A stretch of 64,000 nt of DNA from Teichococcus rhizosphaerae (GCF_002631185.1 NZ_PDNU01000010.1:124001-188000); one strand, 5' to 3'. Shown: positions 9,247 through 18,371, numbered from the stretch's first letter. Notes: generated by a model not told the origin, from the letters alone. A program made the numbers and translations.

Positions 9247-10274
9247 GGCGTCAGGATCACCTTGCTGGCGGCGCGCTGGCGGGAAAGCTCGAACCCTTCC
9301 AGGCCGCGTTCGAGCGGCAGGCGGTGCGTGATCATCGGGCGGAAGCCCTCCGGGTCGCGCGCCAGCAGCGCCAGCACCCGGTCCCAGGTGCCGCGCGCCG
9401 AGCCGTGCGAGGCGCGGAGCTGGTGGCGGTTGCGGACGAAGTCGGTGAGCGGCAGGGCGAGCGGCGCGGCGTGGATGCCGGCCACCACCAGCACGCCGTC
9501 GCGCCGCAGCACGCCCAGCGCCTCTGCGACGGAGGGCGGGTGGCCGGTGGCCTCCAGCACCACGTCCACGGGGCGGCCGCCGGTCAGCGCCAGCACCTGC
9601 CCGGCGAGCGGCCCTTCCGCCACGTCCGCCACATCGGCGAAGCCCAGGCGCTCCAGCACCGCGAAGCGCGGCGCGTCCGCGCGGCCGGCGACGATCACCC
9701 GCCCCGCGCCGGCGGCGCGCGCCATCAGCGCCAGCCCCTGGCCGATGGTGCCCGGCCCCAGCACCAGCACCGTGTGGCCGAGCGAGACCTCGCCCACCCG
9801 CACCGCCTCGGCGGCGACGGAGAGCGGCTCGACCAGCGCGCCCAGCTCGGCATCCACCGCCTCGGGCAGCGGCAGCACATTGGCGGCGGGCAGGCGCAGC
9901 AGGGAAGCGAAGCCGCCGTCGCAGGTCAGGCCCAGCGTGCGGCGGCGCTCGCAGCCGCGCGGCTCGCCGCGCCGGCAGGCCGGGCACGCGCCGCAGACGA
10001 GACCGGGATGCGCCGCCACGCGCGTCCCCTCGGCGATGCCGGCGCCGGGGCCGGCGGCGAGCACGCGGCCCGCCATCTCGTGCCCCATGGTCAGCGGCAG
10101 GTGCGGCGCCATGTGGCCATACCCCTCGGTCCACTCATAGGCGTGCACGTCGCTGCCGCAGATGCCGACCGCCTCGATCCGCAGCAGCACCTCGCCGGGG
10201 CCGGGCGGGCCGGGCTCGGGCGCGTCCAGCGCCTCCAGCCCGGGCGCCGCGCGCGTCTTGCGGAGCGCCAGCAT
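9243..10274 (-). CDS. Zinc-dependent medium-chain alcohol/sugar dehydrogenase
   Basis: A 343-residue MDR-family dehydrogenase. The catalytic zinc site appears as CGSDVH and GHE. The structural zinc site is CGACPACRRGEPRGC, with four cysteines in the usual spacing. The Rossmann loop is LGPGTIGQG. It resembles threonine/sorbitol-type dehydrogenases. Both ends overlap neighbours by ATGA-type junctions: its start overlaps the ThDP-enzyme stop, and its stop overlaps the SDR start. This tight coupling suggests consecutive steps of one pathway. The substrate cannot be assigned. Confidence 0.92.
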   Translation of the reverse strand: MLALRKTRAAPGLEALDAPEPGPPGPGEVLLRIEAVGICGSDVHAYEWTEGYGHMAPHLPLTMGHEMAGRVLAAGPGAGIAEGTRVAAHPGLVCGACPACRRGEPRGCERRRTLGLTCDGGFASLLRLPAANVLPLPEAVDAELGALVEPLSVAAEAVRVGEVSLGHTVLVLGPGTIGQGLALMARAAGAGRVIVAGRADAPRFAVLERLGFADVADVAEGPLAGQVLALTGGRPVDVVLEATGHPPSVAEALGVLRRDGVLVVAGIHAAPLALPLTDFVRNRHQLRASHGSARGTWDRVLALLARDPEGFRPMITHRLPLERGLEGFELSRQRAASKVILTP

Positions 10275-12001
10275 CAGAACGGCTCGGGGAAGTGGCCGTG
10301 ATACATGGTCAGCGGCGGCTTGGCGTCGGGGTCGGTCAGCACCTCGATCAGCGCCGGCGCGCCGGAGGCGAAGGCCGCGTCCAGCGCCGCGCCCAGCTCC
10401 TCGCCCCTCGCCACGCGGTGCCCGGCGATGCCGCAGGCCCGCGCGATGGCGGCATGGTCCACCGCGCCGAAGTCGCAGGCGATGGTGTGCTCGCCATACT
10501 TCGTGTCCTCGGCGTGCTTCTGGAAGCCGAGGATGCCGTTGTTCAGCACCACGACGGTGACGGGCAGCGCGAGGCGCTGCAGCGTTTCCAGCTCCGCCCA
10601 GGAATGGCCGAAGCCGCCATCGCCGCACAGGCAGACCACGCGCCGCTCCGGCGCCGCCACCTGCGCGCCGATCGCCAGCGGCACGCCCCAGCCGAGGCCC
10701 GCCAGGCCGCGCGGCGTCAGGAAGCGCTGCCCGGCCCGCCGGGCCGTCATGTAGATGTTGATCCAGTTGGAGGAATAGGAGGCGTCGGCCACCATGATGC
10801 CGTCCTCCGGCAGGCGGCGGTCGATCTCGGCGGCGACGCGCTCGGGGCGTACCGGCCCGCCGTCGCGCGCGCAGACGCCGGCGACCAGGCCGCGCCATTC
10901 CTCCACCGCGGCGCCGATGCGCCGCTCCAGCGCCGGGCGCGCGGCGGCGCGGGCGGCGAGGTCCTGCCCCGCCATCGCGGTCCGCAGCGCCGCCAGCGTG
11001 GCGCGCGCGTCGCCCGTCAGGCGCAGCGCCTCGTAGTTGCGGCCGATCTCCAGCGGGTCGGGGTCGATGTGGATGAAGCGGGCATCGGCCGGGTAGAGCG
11101 TCCAGCTGTCCGTGCCGTTCTGGTTGGTGCGGTTGCCCACCAGCAGCACCACATCGGCCTCCGCCACCAGCGGCCGCAGCGCGCGCGCGCGGGCGCCGAG
11201 CCCCATGGTGTTGCCGACCACGCCGATGGAGAGCGGATGCGTCTCCGCCACGCTCCCCTTGCCCATGAAGGTGGTGGCGACGGGCAGGTGCGCCTCCTCC
11301 TGCAGCGCCGCCAGCTCCTCCGCGGCACCCGAGAGGTGAACGCCGCCGCCGGCGATGACGACGGGGCGCGCGGCCCGCGCCAGCAGCGCCGCCGCCTCCT
11401 CGATGCGCGCGGCCTCGGGCCGCACCCGGTCCAGCGGGTAGCTGCCGAGATTGGCGCGGCGCCGCGCCACGGGGGCGGCGCGCTCCAGCAGCAGGTCGGC
11501 CGGCAGCAGCAGCACGGCGGGGCCCGGCCGGCCGGAGGTGGCGGCGGCGAAGGCCATGTCCACATAGTCCTCCAGCCGGTCCGCGCGGTCGATGCGGCGG
11601 ACGAACTTGGCCACCGGGTCGAACATCTTCAGGTGGTCGAATTCCTGGAAGGCGTTGCGGTCCGTGCTGTCGCGCGTGACCTCCTGCACCAGCGCGATGA
11701 CCGGCACGCTGGCCTTCAGCGCCTCGGCCAGCGGCGGCACCAGCAGGGTGGCCGCCGGCCCGTTCTGCGCCGTGACGACGCCGACCTTGCCCGAGATGCG
11801 GGCATAGCCGTCGGCCATGGTGCCGCCCATGTTCTCCTGCCGGTACACCTTCTGCTCGATGCCGGCATGCGGCGCGGCGAGGTGGAAGGCCGAGGGCAGG
11901 CTCTGCCCGAAAGTCAGGGTGACGCCATGGCGGGCCAGGGCCTCGGCCAGGCGCAGGGCGACGGTCGCGTTCGCCGCGAGGGAGGGGGCGCTGTCAGGCA
12001 T
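10274..12001 (-). CDS. Thiamine-diphosphate-dependent enzyme (acetolactate synthase-like)
   Basis: A 575-residue member of the AHAS/POX superfamily. The N-terminal Pyr domain has the cofactor-activating glutamate in RQENMGGTMADGYARISGK, the central domain has AGGGVHLSGA, and the C-terminal PP domain carries the GDG...NN motif (GDGGFGHSWAELETLQRL, then VVLNNGILGFQ). The start at 12001 follows GAGGAAACG. No small regulatory subunit is near and the genes around it are catabolic, so branched-chain amino-acid synthesis is unlikely. A decarboxylase or C-C lyase on a 2-oxo acid fits better. It is the first gene of a six-gene operon that faces a GntR gene. Confidence 0.88.
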   Translation of the reverse strand: MPDSAPSLAANATVALRLAEALARHGVTLTFGQSLPSAFHLAAPHAGIEQKVYRQENMGGTMADGYARISGKVGVVTAQNGPAATLLVPPLAEALKASVPVIALVQEVTRDSTDRNAFQEFDHLKMFDPVAKFVRRIDRADRLEDYVDMAFAAATSGRPGPAVLLLPADLLLERAAPVARRRANLGSYPLDRVRPEAARIEEAAALLARAARPVVIAGGGVHLSGAAEELAALQEEAHLPVATTFMGKGSVAETHPLSIGVVGNTMGLGARARALRPLVAEADVVLLVGNRTNQNGTDSWTLYPADARFIHIDPDPLEIGRNYEALRLTGDARATLAALRTAMAGQDLAARAAARPALERRIGAAVEEWRGLVAGVCARDGGPVRPERVAAEIDRRLPEDGIMVADASYSSNWINIYMTARRAGQRFLTPRGLAGLGWGVPLAIGAQVAAPERRVVCLCGDGGFGHSWAELETLQRLALPVTVVVLNNGILGFQKHAEDTKYGEHTIACDFGAVDHAAIARACGIAGHRVARGEELGAALDAAFASGAPALIEVLTDPDAKPPLTMYHGHFPEPF

Positions 12002-12030
12002 CCGGGCGTTTCCTCGAAGTGTCTTGATGT

Positions 12031-12066
12031 TTGCTATAGCAAATTGCGATTCGCTTGACACGTCAA
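12031..12066. promoter_or_regulatory. GntR operator candidates in divergent promoter
   Basis: A perfect 12-base palindrome TTGCTATAGCAA lies at 12031-12042, and a second inverted repeat, TTGAC-AC-GTCAA, at 12055-12066. Both are in the 91-base gap between the ThDP-enzyme operon and the GntR gene. FCD-type GntR regulators usually bind short AT-rich palindromes of this shape, so these are the likely operators. Confidence 0.6.
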
Positions 12067-12092
12067 GGCCGCCCGACGATGACTGCGCCGCC

Positions 12093-12806
12093 ATGGATGC
12101 CCTCCCCCCGCTTGCGCCCGTCGATCGCGAGGAAAGCCTCGCGGGCAAGGTCTATCGCCGCCTGCGCGCGGCCCTGATGTCCGGCCGGCTCTCGCCGGGC
12201 CAGAAGCTGGTGCACCGGCTGCTGGCCCAGGAGATGCAGGTCAGCCCGACGCCGGTGCGCGAGGCGCTGCTGCGGCTGGTCTCGGAAGGCGGGCTCGATC
12301 TCGATGCGCGCGGCATCGCCTGGGTGCCGCGGCTGGCGCCGGAGCGCTACCACGAGATCATGGAGCTGCGGGTGGAGCTGGAAGGCCGCGCCGCCGCCCG
12401 CACCGCCGAGCTGGCCACGCCCGAGGACATCGCCGTGCTGCGCGCCATCCATGCCCGCGTGGCCGAGGGGCGGCTGCGCCACGATGCGCGCATGGTGCTG
12501 ACCGAGAACGAGCTGTTCCACTTCCACACCATCGGCCTGGCGCGGATGCCGGTGCTGCGGCGCATGGTGGAAAGCCTGTGGGTGCAGGCCGGCCCCACCA
12601 TCAACCTGCTGTTCACCGTGCCCCGCCCCGTGGCGCCGCAGGACCACCCGCATGTGGCGCTGCTCGCGGCGCTGGAGGCGCGCGACCCGGCCGCCGCCCG
12701 CGCCGCCGTGACGCGCGACCTGCGCGAGCACGGCGCCGTGCTGGCCGACATGCTGGCCGAGATGCGGGCGGACACGCGAACCCGGCCCGGGGCGCCGGCA
12801 GGCTGA
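12093..12806 (+). CDS. GntR-family (FCD) transcriptional regulator
   Basis: A 237-residue FadR-subfamily regulator: winged-helix N-terminus (ESLAGKVYRRLRAALMSG, then SPTPVREALLRL) and an all-helical FCD ligand domain containing ELRVELEGRAAARTAEL and the histidine-rich FHFHTIGL typical of the metal/ligand site. These regulators respond to organic acids. It is divergent from the ThDP/dehydrogenase/TctCBA operon with palindromes between, so it most likely represses that operon. The ATG is the first methionine compatible with the domain. Confidence 0.92.
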   Translation: MDALPPLAPVDREESLAGKVYRRLRAALMSGRLSPGQKLVHRLLAQEMQVSPTPVREALLRLVSEGGLDLDARGIAWVPRLAPERYHEIMELRVELEGRAAARTAELATPEDIAVLRAIHARVAEGRLRHDARMVLTENELFHFHTIGLARMPVLRRMVESLWVQAGPTINLLFTVPRPVAPQDHPHVALLAALEARDPAAARAAVTRDLREHGAVLADMLAEMRADTRTRPGAPAG

Positions 12807-12881
12807 GCCACAGGCCGCGCCCGGGCGGGCGGGCCGGCGGAAAGGAAGGGGCCGCCCAGCCCGGTTCGTGCCAGGGCAGCC

Positions 12882-12918
12882 TGGGGGCGGCCTGTCTGTC
12901 TGGGGGCGGCCTGTCTGT
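12882..12918. repeat. Short direct tandem repeat (2 x 19 bp)
   Basis: A 19-base unit starting TGGGGGCGGCCTGTCTGT is repeated head to tail between the convergent GntR and alcohol dehydrogenase genes; the second copy lacks the last base. It has no coding role. Confidence 0.8.
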
Positions 12919-12934
12919 GCCAGGCGGGATCTCG

Positions 12935-12967
12935 GCCCTGGCCGCACGGTGCCCGCGCGGCCAGGGC
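12935..12967. terminator. Hairpin between convergent genes
   Basis: Perfect 11-bp arms (12935-12945 and 12957-12967) with an 11-base loop lie between convergent genes and just before the stop of the alcohol dehydrogenase. It is a probable bidirectional terminator, without a clear T-run. Confidence 0.55.
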
Positions 12968-12979
12968 GGCACCCCCGCC

Positions 12980-14041
12980 CTACGCGGCGGTCAGGATCAC
13001 GCGCCCCACCACATGGCCGTCGCGCAGGCGGTTGAGGACGTTGTTGACCTCGGACATCGGCTCCGTGCTGACGGGGATGGGCGGCAGGCTGCCGTTGCGC
13101 GCGAGCTCGACGACCTCGCGCAACTCCTTGAGGTTGCCGACATAGGTTCCCTGGACCGTCAGGGCGCGGATGGGCATCAGGGGGAGCGGCACCTGCATCT
13201 CCCCCCCGAACAGGCCGACCTGCACCAGCCGGCCGCCCTTGCGCAGCGCGCCGAGCGCGAAGCGGGCCGTCTGGGTGCCGTTGACGAGATCGACGATGCC
13301 GATCACCGGCCCGCCGCAGGCCGCGACGATGGCTTCCGCCGTGCCGTCGCTCCCGGCCAGCACGGTTTCCGTGGCGCCCTGCCTGCGCGCCGCCTCCAGC
13401 TTCTCGGCGCTGATGTCCACCACGCAGATGCGCCGGTGCCCGAGCGCGCGGAGGATGGCGATGGCGTTCATGCCGAGCCCGCCCGCGCCGACGATCACGA
13501 TGGGCTCGTCCGGCGGCTGCGGCAGGATCTTGCGGAGCGCGGAATAGACGGTGACGCCCGAGCAGGCATAGGTCGCGGCGAGCGCGGGGTCGAGGCCGTC
13601 GATCTCGATCAGGTGGCGCCAGCTCATGGCCAGCACATGGCTCGAATAGCCGCCATGCTGCGCGACGCCGAGCGAGCGCGGCGTCGCGCACATGTTGCCC
13701 TCCTCGGCCTGGCAGAAGGCGCAATGCCCGCAGCCCACCCAAGGGTAGACCAGGCGGATGTCGCCGACGGCCACGCCCTTGCCCTCCGCCTCCGGCCCCA
13801 GCTTCGCGACGCGTCCGACGATCTCGTGGCCCATCACCAGCGGCAGGACGAGGCCCCGGTCGGCCATGCGCAGCTTGCCATGGCTGCCCATGTCGTACTC
13901 GCCCTCCCAGATGTGCAGGTCGGAATGGCAGACGCCGGCATGCGTCACCTCCAGCAGCACCTGCTCGCCCTGGGGCTCGGGCGTGGGCAGCTCCATCCTT
14001 TGCAGCGGCTTGCCATTCTCGACGACGGCATAGGCATCCAT
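12980..14041 (-). CDS. NAD-dependent zinc alcohol dehydrogenase
   Basis: A 353-residue MDR alcohol dehydrogenase. Catalytic zinc ligands lie in GVCHSDLH and GHE, structural zinc in CGHCAFCQAEEGNMC, and the NAD loop is VGAGGLG with an acidic residue after the next strand (VVDIS), which favours NAD over NADP. The family oxidises primary or aryl alcohols; the substrate here is not evident. It lies 35 bases downstream of the ABC binding-protein gene on the same strand, so they may be co-transcribed. Confidence 0.9.
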   Translation of the reverse strand: MDAYAVVENGKPLQRMELPTPEPQGEQVLLEVTHAGVCHSDLHIWEGEYDMGSHGKLRMADRGLVLPLVMGHEIVGRVAKLGPEAEGKGVAVGDIRLVYPWVGCGHCAFCQAEEGNMCATPRSLGVAQHGGYSSHVLAMSWRHLIEIDGLDPALAATYACSGVTVYSALRKILPQPPDEPIVIVGAGGLGMNAIAILRALGHRRICVVDISAEKLEAARRQGATETVLAGSDGTAEAIVAACGGPVIGIVDLVNGTQTARFALGALRKGGRLVQVGLFGGEMQVPLPLMPIRALTVQGTYVGNLKELREVVELARNGSLPPIPVSTEPMSEVNNVLNRLRDGHVVGRVILTAA

Positions 14042-14076
14042 GGCGTTTCCTCCCGGGTTTCGCTTGTCGGTTCCGC

Positions 14077-15354
14077 TCAGCGCTGGATGAAGGGGCAGCC
14101 ACCCTCGGCCACGGGGCGGAACGCCTCCTCGGCGGGAATGGTCGAGATCAGCTTGTAGTAGTCCCAGGCGCCCTTGCTCTCCGACGGCTTCTTGACCGAG
14201 AAGAGGTGGGTCGCGTTGATCTTGCGGCCGTCCTCGCGCAGGCGCCCGGCGCCGAAGCAGTCGTCATCCGTGGGCAGGCGCTTCATCGCGGCGATGGTGT
14301 CCTGGCCCGAGGCCTTGGCCTTCGCGGGCCCGATCTCGGCCACGGCCTTCAGGTAGTGCAGCACGCCGGAATAGGTCGCCGCGTGCTCCTGGTTCGGGTA
14401 GTTGCGCGGCGTCTTGGGCAGGACGCGCCGGGTGAAGGCGCGGGTGCGGTCGTTCAGGTCCCAGTAGAAGCTCTCGGTCAGCACCAGGTCCTGCGTGATC
14501 TCGAGCCCGACCGAGTGGATGTCGGTGATGAAGGTGACGAGGCTGGTGATCCGGATGCCGCGCTGGTGCAGGCCGAACTCATGCGCCTGCTTGAGCGAGT
14601 TCTGCAGGTCTCCCGCGCCGTTGGCGAAGCCCAGCACCTTGGCGCCGCTGCGGACCGCCTGCAGCAGGTAGGAGGAATAGTCCGTCGTGCTGGGGAAGGG
14701 ATAGAAGGTGCGGCCCAGCACCTTGCCGCCCGCCTGCTCCACCATCCGCGCCGTGTCGCGCTGCAGGGAATGGCCGAAGGCGTAGTCGGGCGCGATGAAG
14801 TACCAGTCCTTGCCACCGTCGCGGACGAGATGGGGCGCGATGGCGTTGGCGCACATCCAGCTGTCCGAGGTCCAGTGCAGCAGGCTCGGGTTGCAGTGGC
14901 GCCCCGTCAGGTCGGAGGAAACGGCGCCGGTGTTGAGGTGGATCTTGTTCTTGTCGTGGGCGACGTTGCCGACGGCCAGCGCCACGGCGCTGTTGTTCAC
15001 CTCCACGATCACGTCCACGTCGTCGAGGTCGTACCAGCGGCGCGCCAGCGCCGCCCCGACATCGGCCTTCTGCTGGTGGTCGGCCGCCAGGATCTCGACA
15101 TTGATGCCGCGCTCGGCGGGGCGGAAATCCTCCACCGCCTGCTGCGCGCAGGCGAGCGAGGTGGGGCCGCCCGTGTCCCGATAGGCGCCGGACATGTCGG
15201 CCAGGACGCCGATCCGGATGGTGGGCGCCCCTTGGGCGTTGCCGTAGCGGGCGATGACGCCCGTGAGGGGGGTGGCGATGGCGGCCGCGAGCAGGGCGCG
15301 GCGGGACAGGGCCGGTCCGGCGGGCGTGGCCGCGCCGCTCAACTTCTCTTCCAT
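14077..15354 (-). CDS. Leu/Ile/Val-type ABC transporter substrate-binding protein
   Basis: A 425-residue periplasmic binding protein of the Peripla_BP_6 family (TIRIGVLADMSGAYRDTGGP). The N-terminus carries LSRRALLAAAIATPL, a signal with paired arginines that could be Sec or Tat. Despite the amino-acid-type fold, these proteins bind amides, aromatics and other solutes. No livHMGF permease or ATPase genes lie nearby, so it is an orphan component here. AGAGGGAAG precedes the ATG. It is divergent from an acyl-CoA dehydrogenase and followed by an alcohol dehydrogenase, which suggests a catabolic setting. Confidence 0.9.
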   Translation of the reverse strand: MEEKLSGAATPAGPALSRRALLAAAIATPLTGVIARYGNAQGAPTIRIGVLADMSGAYRDTGGPTSLACAQQAVEDFRPAERGINVEILAADHQQKADVGAALARRWYDLDDVDVIVEVNNSAVALAVGNVAHDKNKIHLNTGAVSSDLTGRHCNPSLLHWTSDSWMCANAIAPHLVRDGGKDWYFIAPDYAFGHSLQRDTARMVEQAGGKVLGRTFYPFPSTTDYSSYLLQAVRSGAKVLGFANGAGDLQNSLKQAHEFGLHQRGIRITSLVTFITDIHSVGLEITQDLVLTESFYWDLNDRTRAFTRRVLPKTPRNYPNQEHAATYSGVLHYLKAVAEIGPAKAKASGQDTIAAMKRLPTDDDCFGAGRLREDGRKINATHLFSVKKPSESKGAWDYYKLISTIPAEEAFRPVAEGGCPFIQR

Positions 15355-15717
15355 GGTTCTTCCCTCTGAATGTTCTTCTTGTGCTGGACGGTTCTTGCCG
15401 CCCCCCCCGGCGGAGGCGCGGTGCGATCCCGGGTCTGGAATGAACGACCTGGAGCGCGGAGATTCCGGCCTTCCGCGTGGGAGAGGCGAGGAAAACCAGC
15501 GCCCTGGCTCCGCCTGCGCCCACGGGGGAGGCAGGCGCCCGCCGGCATGGCGGGGAACATACATTTCCGATACGGAATAGCAATTCCCGTTCCGAATGGA
15601 GGCGGCGCAGCCCGTGGCGGCCCGCGCGTCGCCGCGACCCGGCTCATTTTGCCCCTTCGGCCGGCGCGCTTTTCTGCCATCCTGCCGGCAAGAAAAGCCT
15701 CAGGGGGGACATGGCCG
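15355..15717. promoter_or_regulatory. Divergent promoter region, binding protein / acyl-CoA dehydrogenase
   Basis: A 363-base gap with no gene I can support. Its right part (15555-15600) has lower GC and an inverted repeat TTCCG-ATA-CGGAA at 15565-15577, with a partly similar TTCCCGTTCCGAA at 15584-15596. These could be operators. No regulator gene lies next to it. Confidence 0.4.
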
Positions 15718-16941
15718 ATGCCGATCAAGCTCACGCCGGAGCAGGCGCGCCTGCGGGGACTGGCCCGGGAGGTCGCGGAAGGCTCCATCCGCGCCCGCGC
15801 CGCCGAGACCGACCGCACCGAAGCCTACCCTTGGGAGAACCTGCGCGAGATGACGCGGGCGGGGCTGATCGGCCACACCATCCCGAAGGCCTATGGCGGC
15901 GCCGGCGGCAGCTTCCTCGACGCGGTGCTCATCGTCGAGGAGATGGCGCGCGTCTGCGGCGTCAGCGGCCGCATCGCGGTCGAGGCCAACATGGGCGCGA
16001 TCTCCGCGGTGATGCAGTACGGCACGGAGGAGCAGAAGCAGCTCGCCGCCCGCATCGTGCTGGCCGGCGACAAGCCCGCCATCTGCATCACCGAGCCCGG
16101 CGCCGGCTCCGCCGCGACCGAGATGACGACCTCCGCCGTCCGCCACGGCAACACCTATGTGCTGAACGGGCGGAAGCACTGGATCACCGGCGCGGGTGTC
16201 TCGAAGCTCCACCTCGTCTTCGCGCGCGTCTTCGACGAGGCGGGGCAGGAGCAGGGCATCGGCGGCTTCATCATCGCCCGCGACGTGCCAGGGGTGCCGG
16301 AAACCCCGGGCTTCCGCATCGGCCGCCGCGAGCCGACCATGGGGCTGCGCGGCATCCCGGAGAGCGAGGTGATCCTGGAGGATGCCGAGGTGCCGGCCTC
16401 GATGGCGCTGCGGCCGCCGGGCGGCTGGCGCCGCGGCTTCGCCGAGCTGATGGACGCCTATAACAGCCAGCGCGTGGGCGCGGGCACCGTGGCCCTCGGC
16501 ATCGCGCAGGGCGCCTATGAGCTGGCGCTGGACCATGCAGGCGCGCGCGAGCAGTTCGGCCGCCCCATCGCGGAGTTCCAGGGCCTGCAATGGATGCTGG
16601 CCGACATGTCCATCCAGCTCAATGCCGCCCGGCTCTCGCTCCACGACGCGGCGGCCAGCGCCGATCCCTTCCCCGATCCGCTGCTCGCCGCCCAGGCCAA
16701 GGTCCTGGCCTCCGAAATGGCCATCAGGGTGACGAACGACGCCCTGCAGGTCTTCGGCGCGCGCGGCTATTCCCGCGACCTGCCGCTGGAGCGGATGGTG
16801 CGGGACGCGCGGATGTTCACGATCGGCGGCGGCACGGCGCAGATCTTGCGGACGCAGATCGCCAGCCGCATCCTCGGCCGCAAGTTCCCGCAGGGCCGCG
16901 ACGGCTACCGGGGCGAGGCGCTGCGGCCGGCGGCGGAATAG
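15718..16941 (+). CDS. Acyl-CoA dehydrogenase family protein
   Basis: A 407-residue FAD-dependent acyl-CoA dehydrogenase. Family segments are clear: CITEPGAGSAATEM (flavin/substrate region), WITGAGVSKLHLVFARV, REQFGRPIAEFQGLQWMLADM and the C-terminal VFGARGYSRDLPLERMVRDARMFTIGGGTAQILR. It oxidises an acyl-CoA to the enoyl-CoA and passes electrons to ETF. The start at 15718 follows a GGGGGGA ribosome-binding site. No acyl-CoA ligase or hydratase lies nearby, so the acyl chain is unknown. The downstream TTC38-like gene is on the same strand, about 95 bases away. Confidence 0.92.
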   Translation: MPIKLTPEQARLRGLAREVAEGSIRARAAETDRTEAYPWENLREMTRAGLIGHTIPKAYGGAGGSFLDAVLIVEEMARVCGVSGRIAVEANMGAISAVMQYGTEEQKQLAARIVLAGDKPAICITEPGAGSAATEMTTSAVRHGNTYVLNGRKHWITGAGVSKLHLVFARVFDEAGQEQGIGGFIIARDVPGVPETPGFRIGRREPTMGLRGIPESEVILEDAEVPASMALRPPGGWRRGFAELMDAYNSQRVGAGTVALGIAQGAYELALDHAGAREQFGRPIAEFQGLQWMLADMSIQLNAARLSLHDAAASADPFPDPLLAAQAKVLASEMAIRVTNDALQVFGARGYSRDLPLERMVRDARMFTIGGGTAQILRTQIASRILGRKFPQGRDGYRGEALRPAAE

Positions 16942-17036
16942 GGGACGGGCCGCCGGATGACGCCTCCGGCCGCGCCATGGCCTCCGGGCCGGTGAAGCCG
17001 CCGCCGGGCGCGGCGAGACATCGAGGGAGGATCGCC

Positions 17037-18371
17037 ATGCGCGATGCCCAGGGCCACCGCCTCACCACCGCCAGCGAGGAGGCGGCGCGGCGCTACAATG
17101 CCGCGCAGCAGAACCTCCTCGAGTACCGCCTGAACACGATGCAGTCCATCAAGGACACCATCGAGGCGGATCCGTGCTTCGCCATGGCGCATTGCCTGCG
17201 CGGCTACCAGTTCATGATGTATGGCTCCTTTTCCGTGCTGGGCAGCGCGCGGGCGGCGCTGCGCGAGGCCAGCGCGCAGGCCGAGGGCGCCACCCCGCGC
17301 GAGCGGATGCATGTCGGGGCGCTGCGCGCCTGGACGGAGGGGCGCACGGGCCAGGCCATCCTGGTCTGGGAGCAGATCCTGAGCGACCACCCGCTCGACA
17401 TCGTCGCGCTGCGCCTGCACCACTTCAACTGCTTCTGGACGGGGCGCCAGCGATCGCTGCGCGGCGGCGCCGCCTCGGTGCTCGGCAGCTGGTCGAGCGC
17501 CGTGCCGGGCTATGGCAACGTCCTCGGCATGCTCGCCTTCGGCCACGAGGAATGCGGCCAGTACCGCGAGGCGGAGCGCCTCGGGCGGGAAGCGGTGCGC
17601 CACAACCCGGACGACCTCTGGGCCATCCACGCCGTCGCGCATGTGCTGGAGATGGAGGACCGGCAGGAGGAAGGCATCGCCTGGCTGACGCGGCCGCAGG
17701 ACCACTGGTCCGACCGCAACCCCTTCAAGGGCCATCTCTGGTGGCACCTGGCGCTGTTCCACCTGGAAAGCGGGAACCATGGCGAGGTGCTGTCGCTCTA
17801 TGACCGCTCCGTGCGGAACGACGGATCGACCTTCTACCTCGACATCCAGAACGCGGCCTCCCTGCTGGCGCGGCTCGAGCTGCTGGGCGTCGATGTCGGC
17901 GAGCGCTGGGCGGGGCTCGCGGACTTCGCGGAGAAGTCCATCGGCGACCACGGGCTCATCTTCACCGACCTGCACTACATGATGGCCCTCGCCCGCGAGC
18001 GCCGCTTCGGGGCCACCGCGCGACTCCTGGCTTCCATGGAGGAGTTCGCCGCCCAGGAGGGGCCGGACAGCGCCGAGGTGGTCCGCAAGCTCGGCCTGCC
18101 GCTGTGCCGCGCCATCCTGCTGTTCGAGCAGGGCGACCACGCGGGCGCCGCCGCGCTGCTCGAGCCGCTCCACAACAACGACGCGGCCATCGGCGCGAGC
18201 CACGCGCAGCGCGACATCATCGACCAGTACCTGATCGAGGCCAATCTGCGCGCCCGGCGCCTGTCCCGCGCGCGGATGCTGCTGGCCGAGCGCACCAGGC
18301 TGCGGCCGGGCAACAGGGCGGCGGCGGAGCGCCATCTCGACGTCGCGCGGCGGATCCACGCCATGGGCTGA
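17037..18371 (+). CDS. TTC38-like tetratricopeptide repeat protein
   Basis: A 444-residue helical-repeat protein without signal peptide or membrane segment. The segment WAIHAVAHVLEMEDRQEEGIAWL and the general order (an N-terminal region about a filled 'trough', then repeats such as WWHLALFHLESGNHGEVLSLYDRSV) match the TTC38 family, which is shared by bacteria and animals and has no firm biochemical role. GAGGGAGG precedes the ATG. It follows the acyl-CoA dehydrogenase. The function is unknown; protein-protein scaffolding is a guess. Confidence 0.8.
   Translation: MRDAQGHRLTTASEEAARRYNAAQQNLLEYRLNTMQSIKDTIEADPCFAMAHCLRGYQFMMYGSFSVLGSARAALREASAQAEGATPRERMHVGALRAWTEGRTGQAILVWEQILSDHPLDIVALRLHHFNCFWTGRQRSLRGGAASVLGSWSSAVPGYGNVLGMLAFGHEECGQYREAERLGREAVRHNPDDLWAIHAVAHVLEMEDRQEEGIAWLTRPQDHWSDRNPFKGHLWWHLALFHLESGNHGEVLSLYDRSVRNDGSTFYLDIQNAASLLARLELLGVDVGERWAGLADFAEKSIGDHGLIFTDLHYMMALARERRFGATARLLASMEEFAAQEGPDSAEVVRKLGLPLCRAILLFEQGDHAGAAALLEPLHNNDAAIGASHAQRDIIDQYLIEANLRARRLSRARMLLAERTRLRPGNRAAAERHLDVARRIHAMG

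Noticed and set aside
10274-12001. Biosynthetic acetolactate synthase (ilvB)
   Set aside because: No ilvN or ilvC is near, and the neighbours are uptake and catabolic dehydrogenase genes under a GntR regulator.
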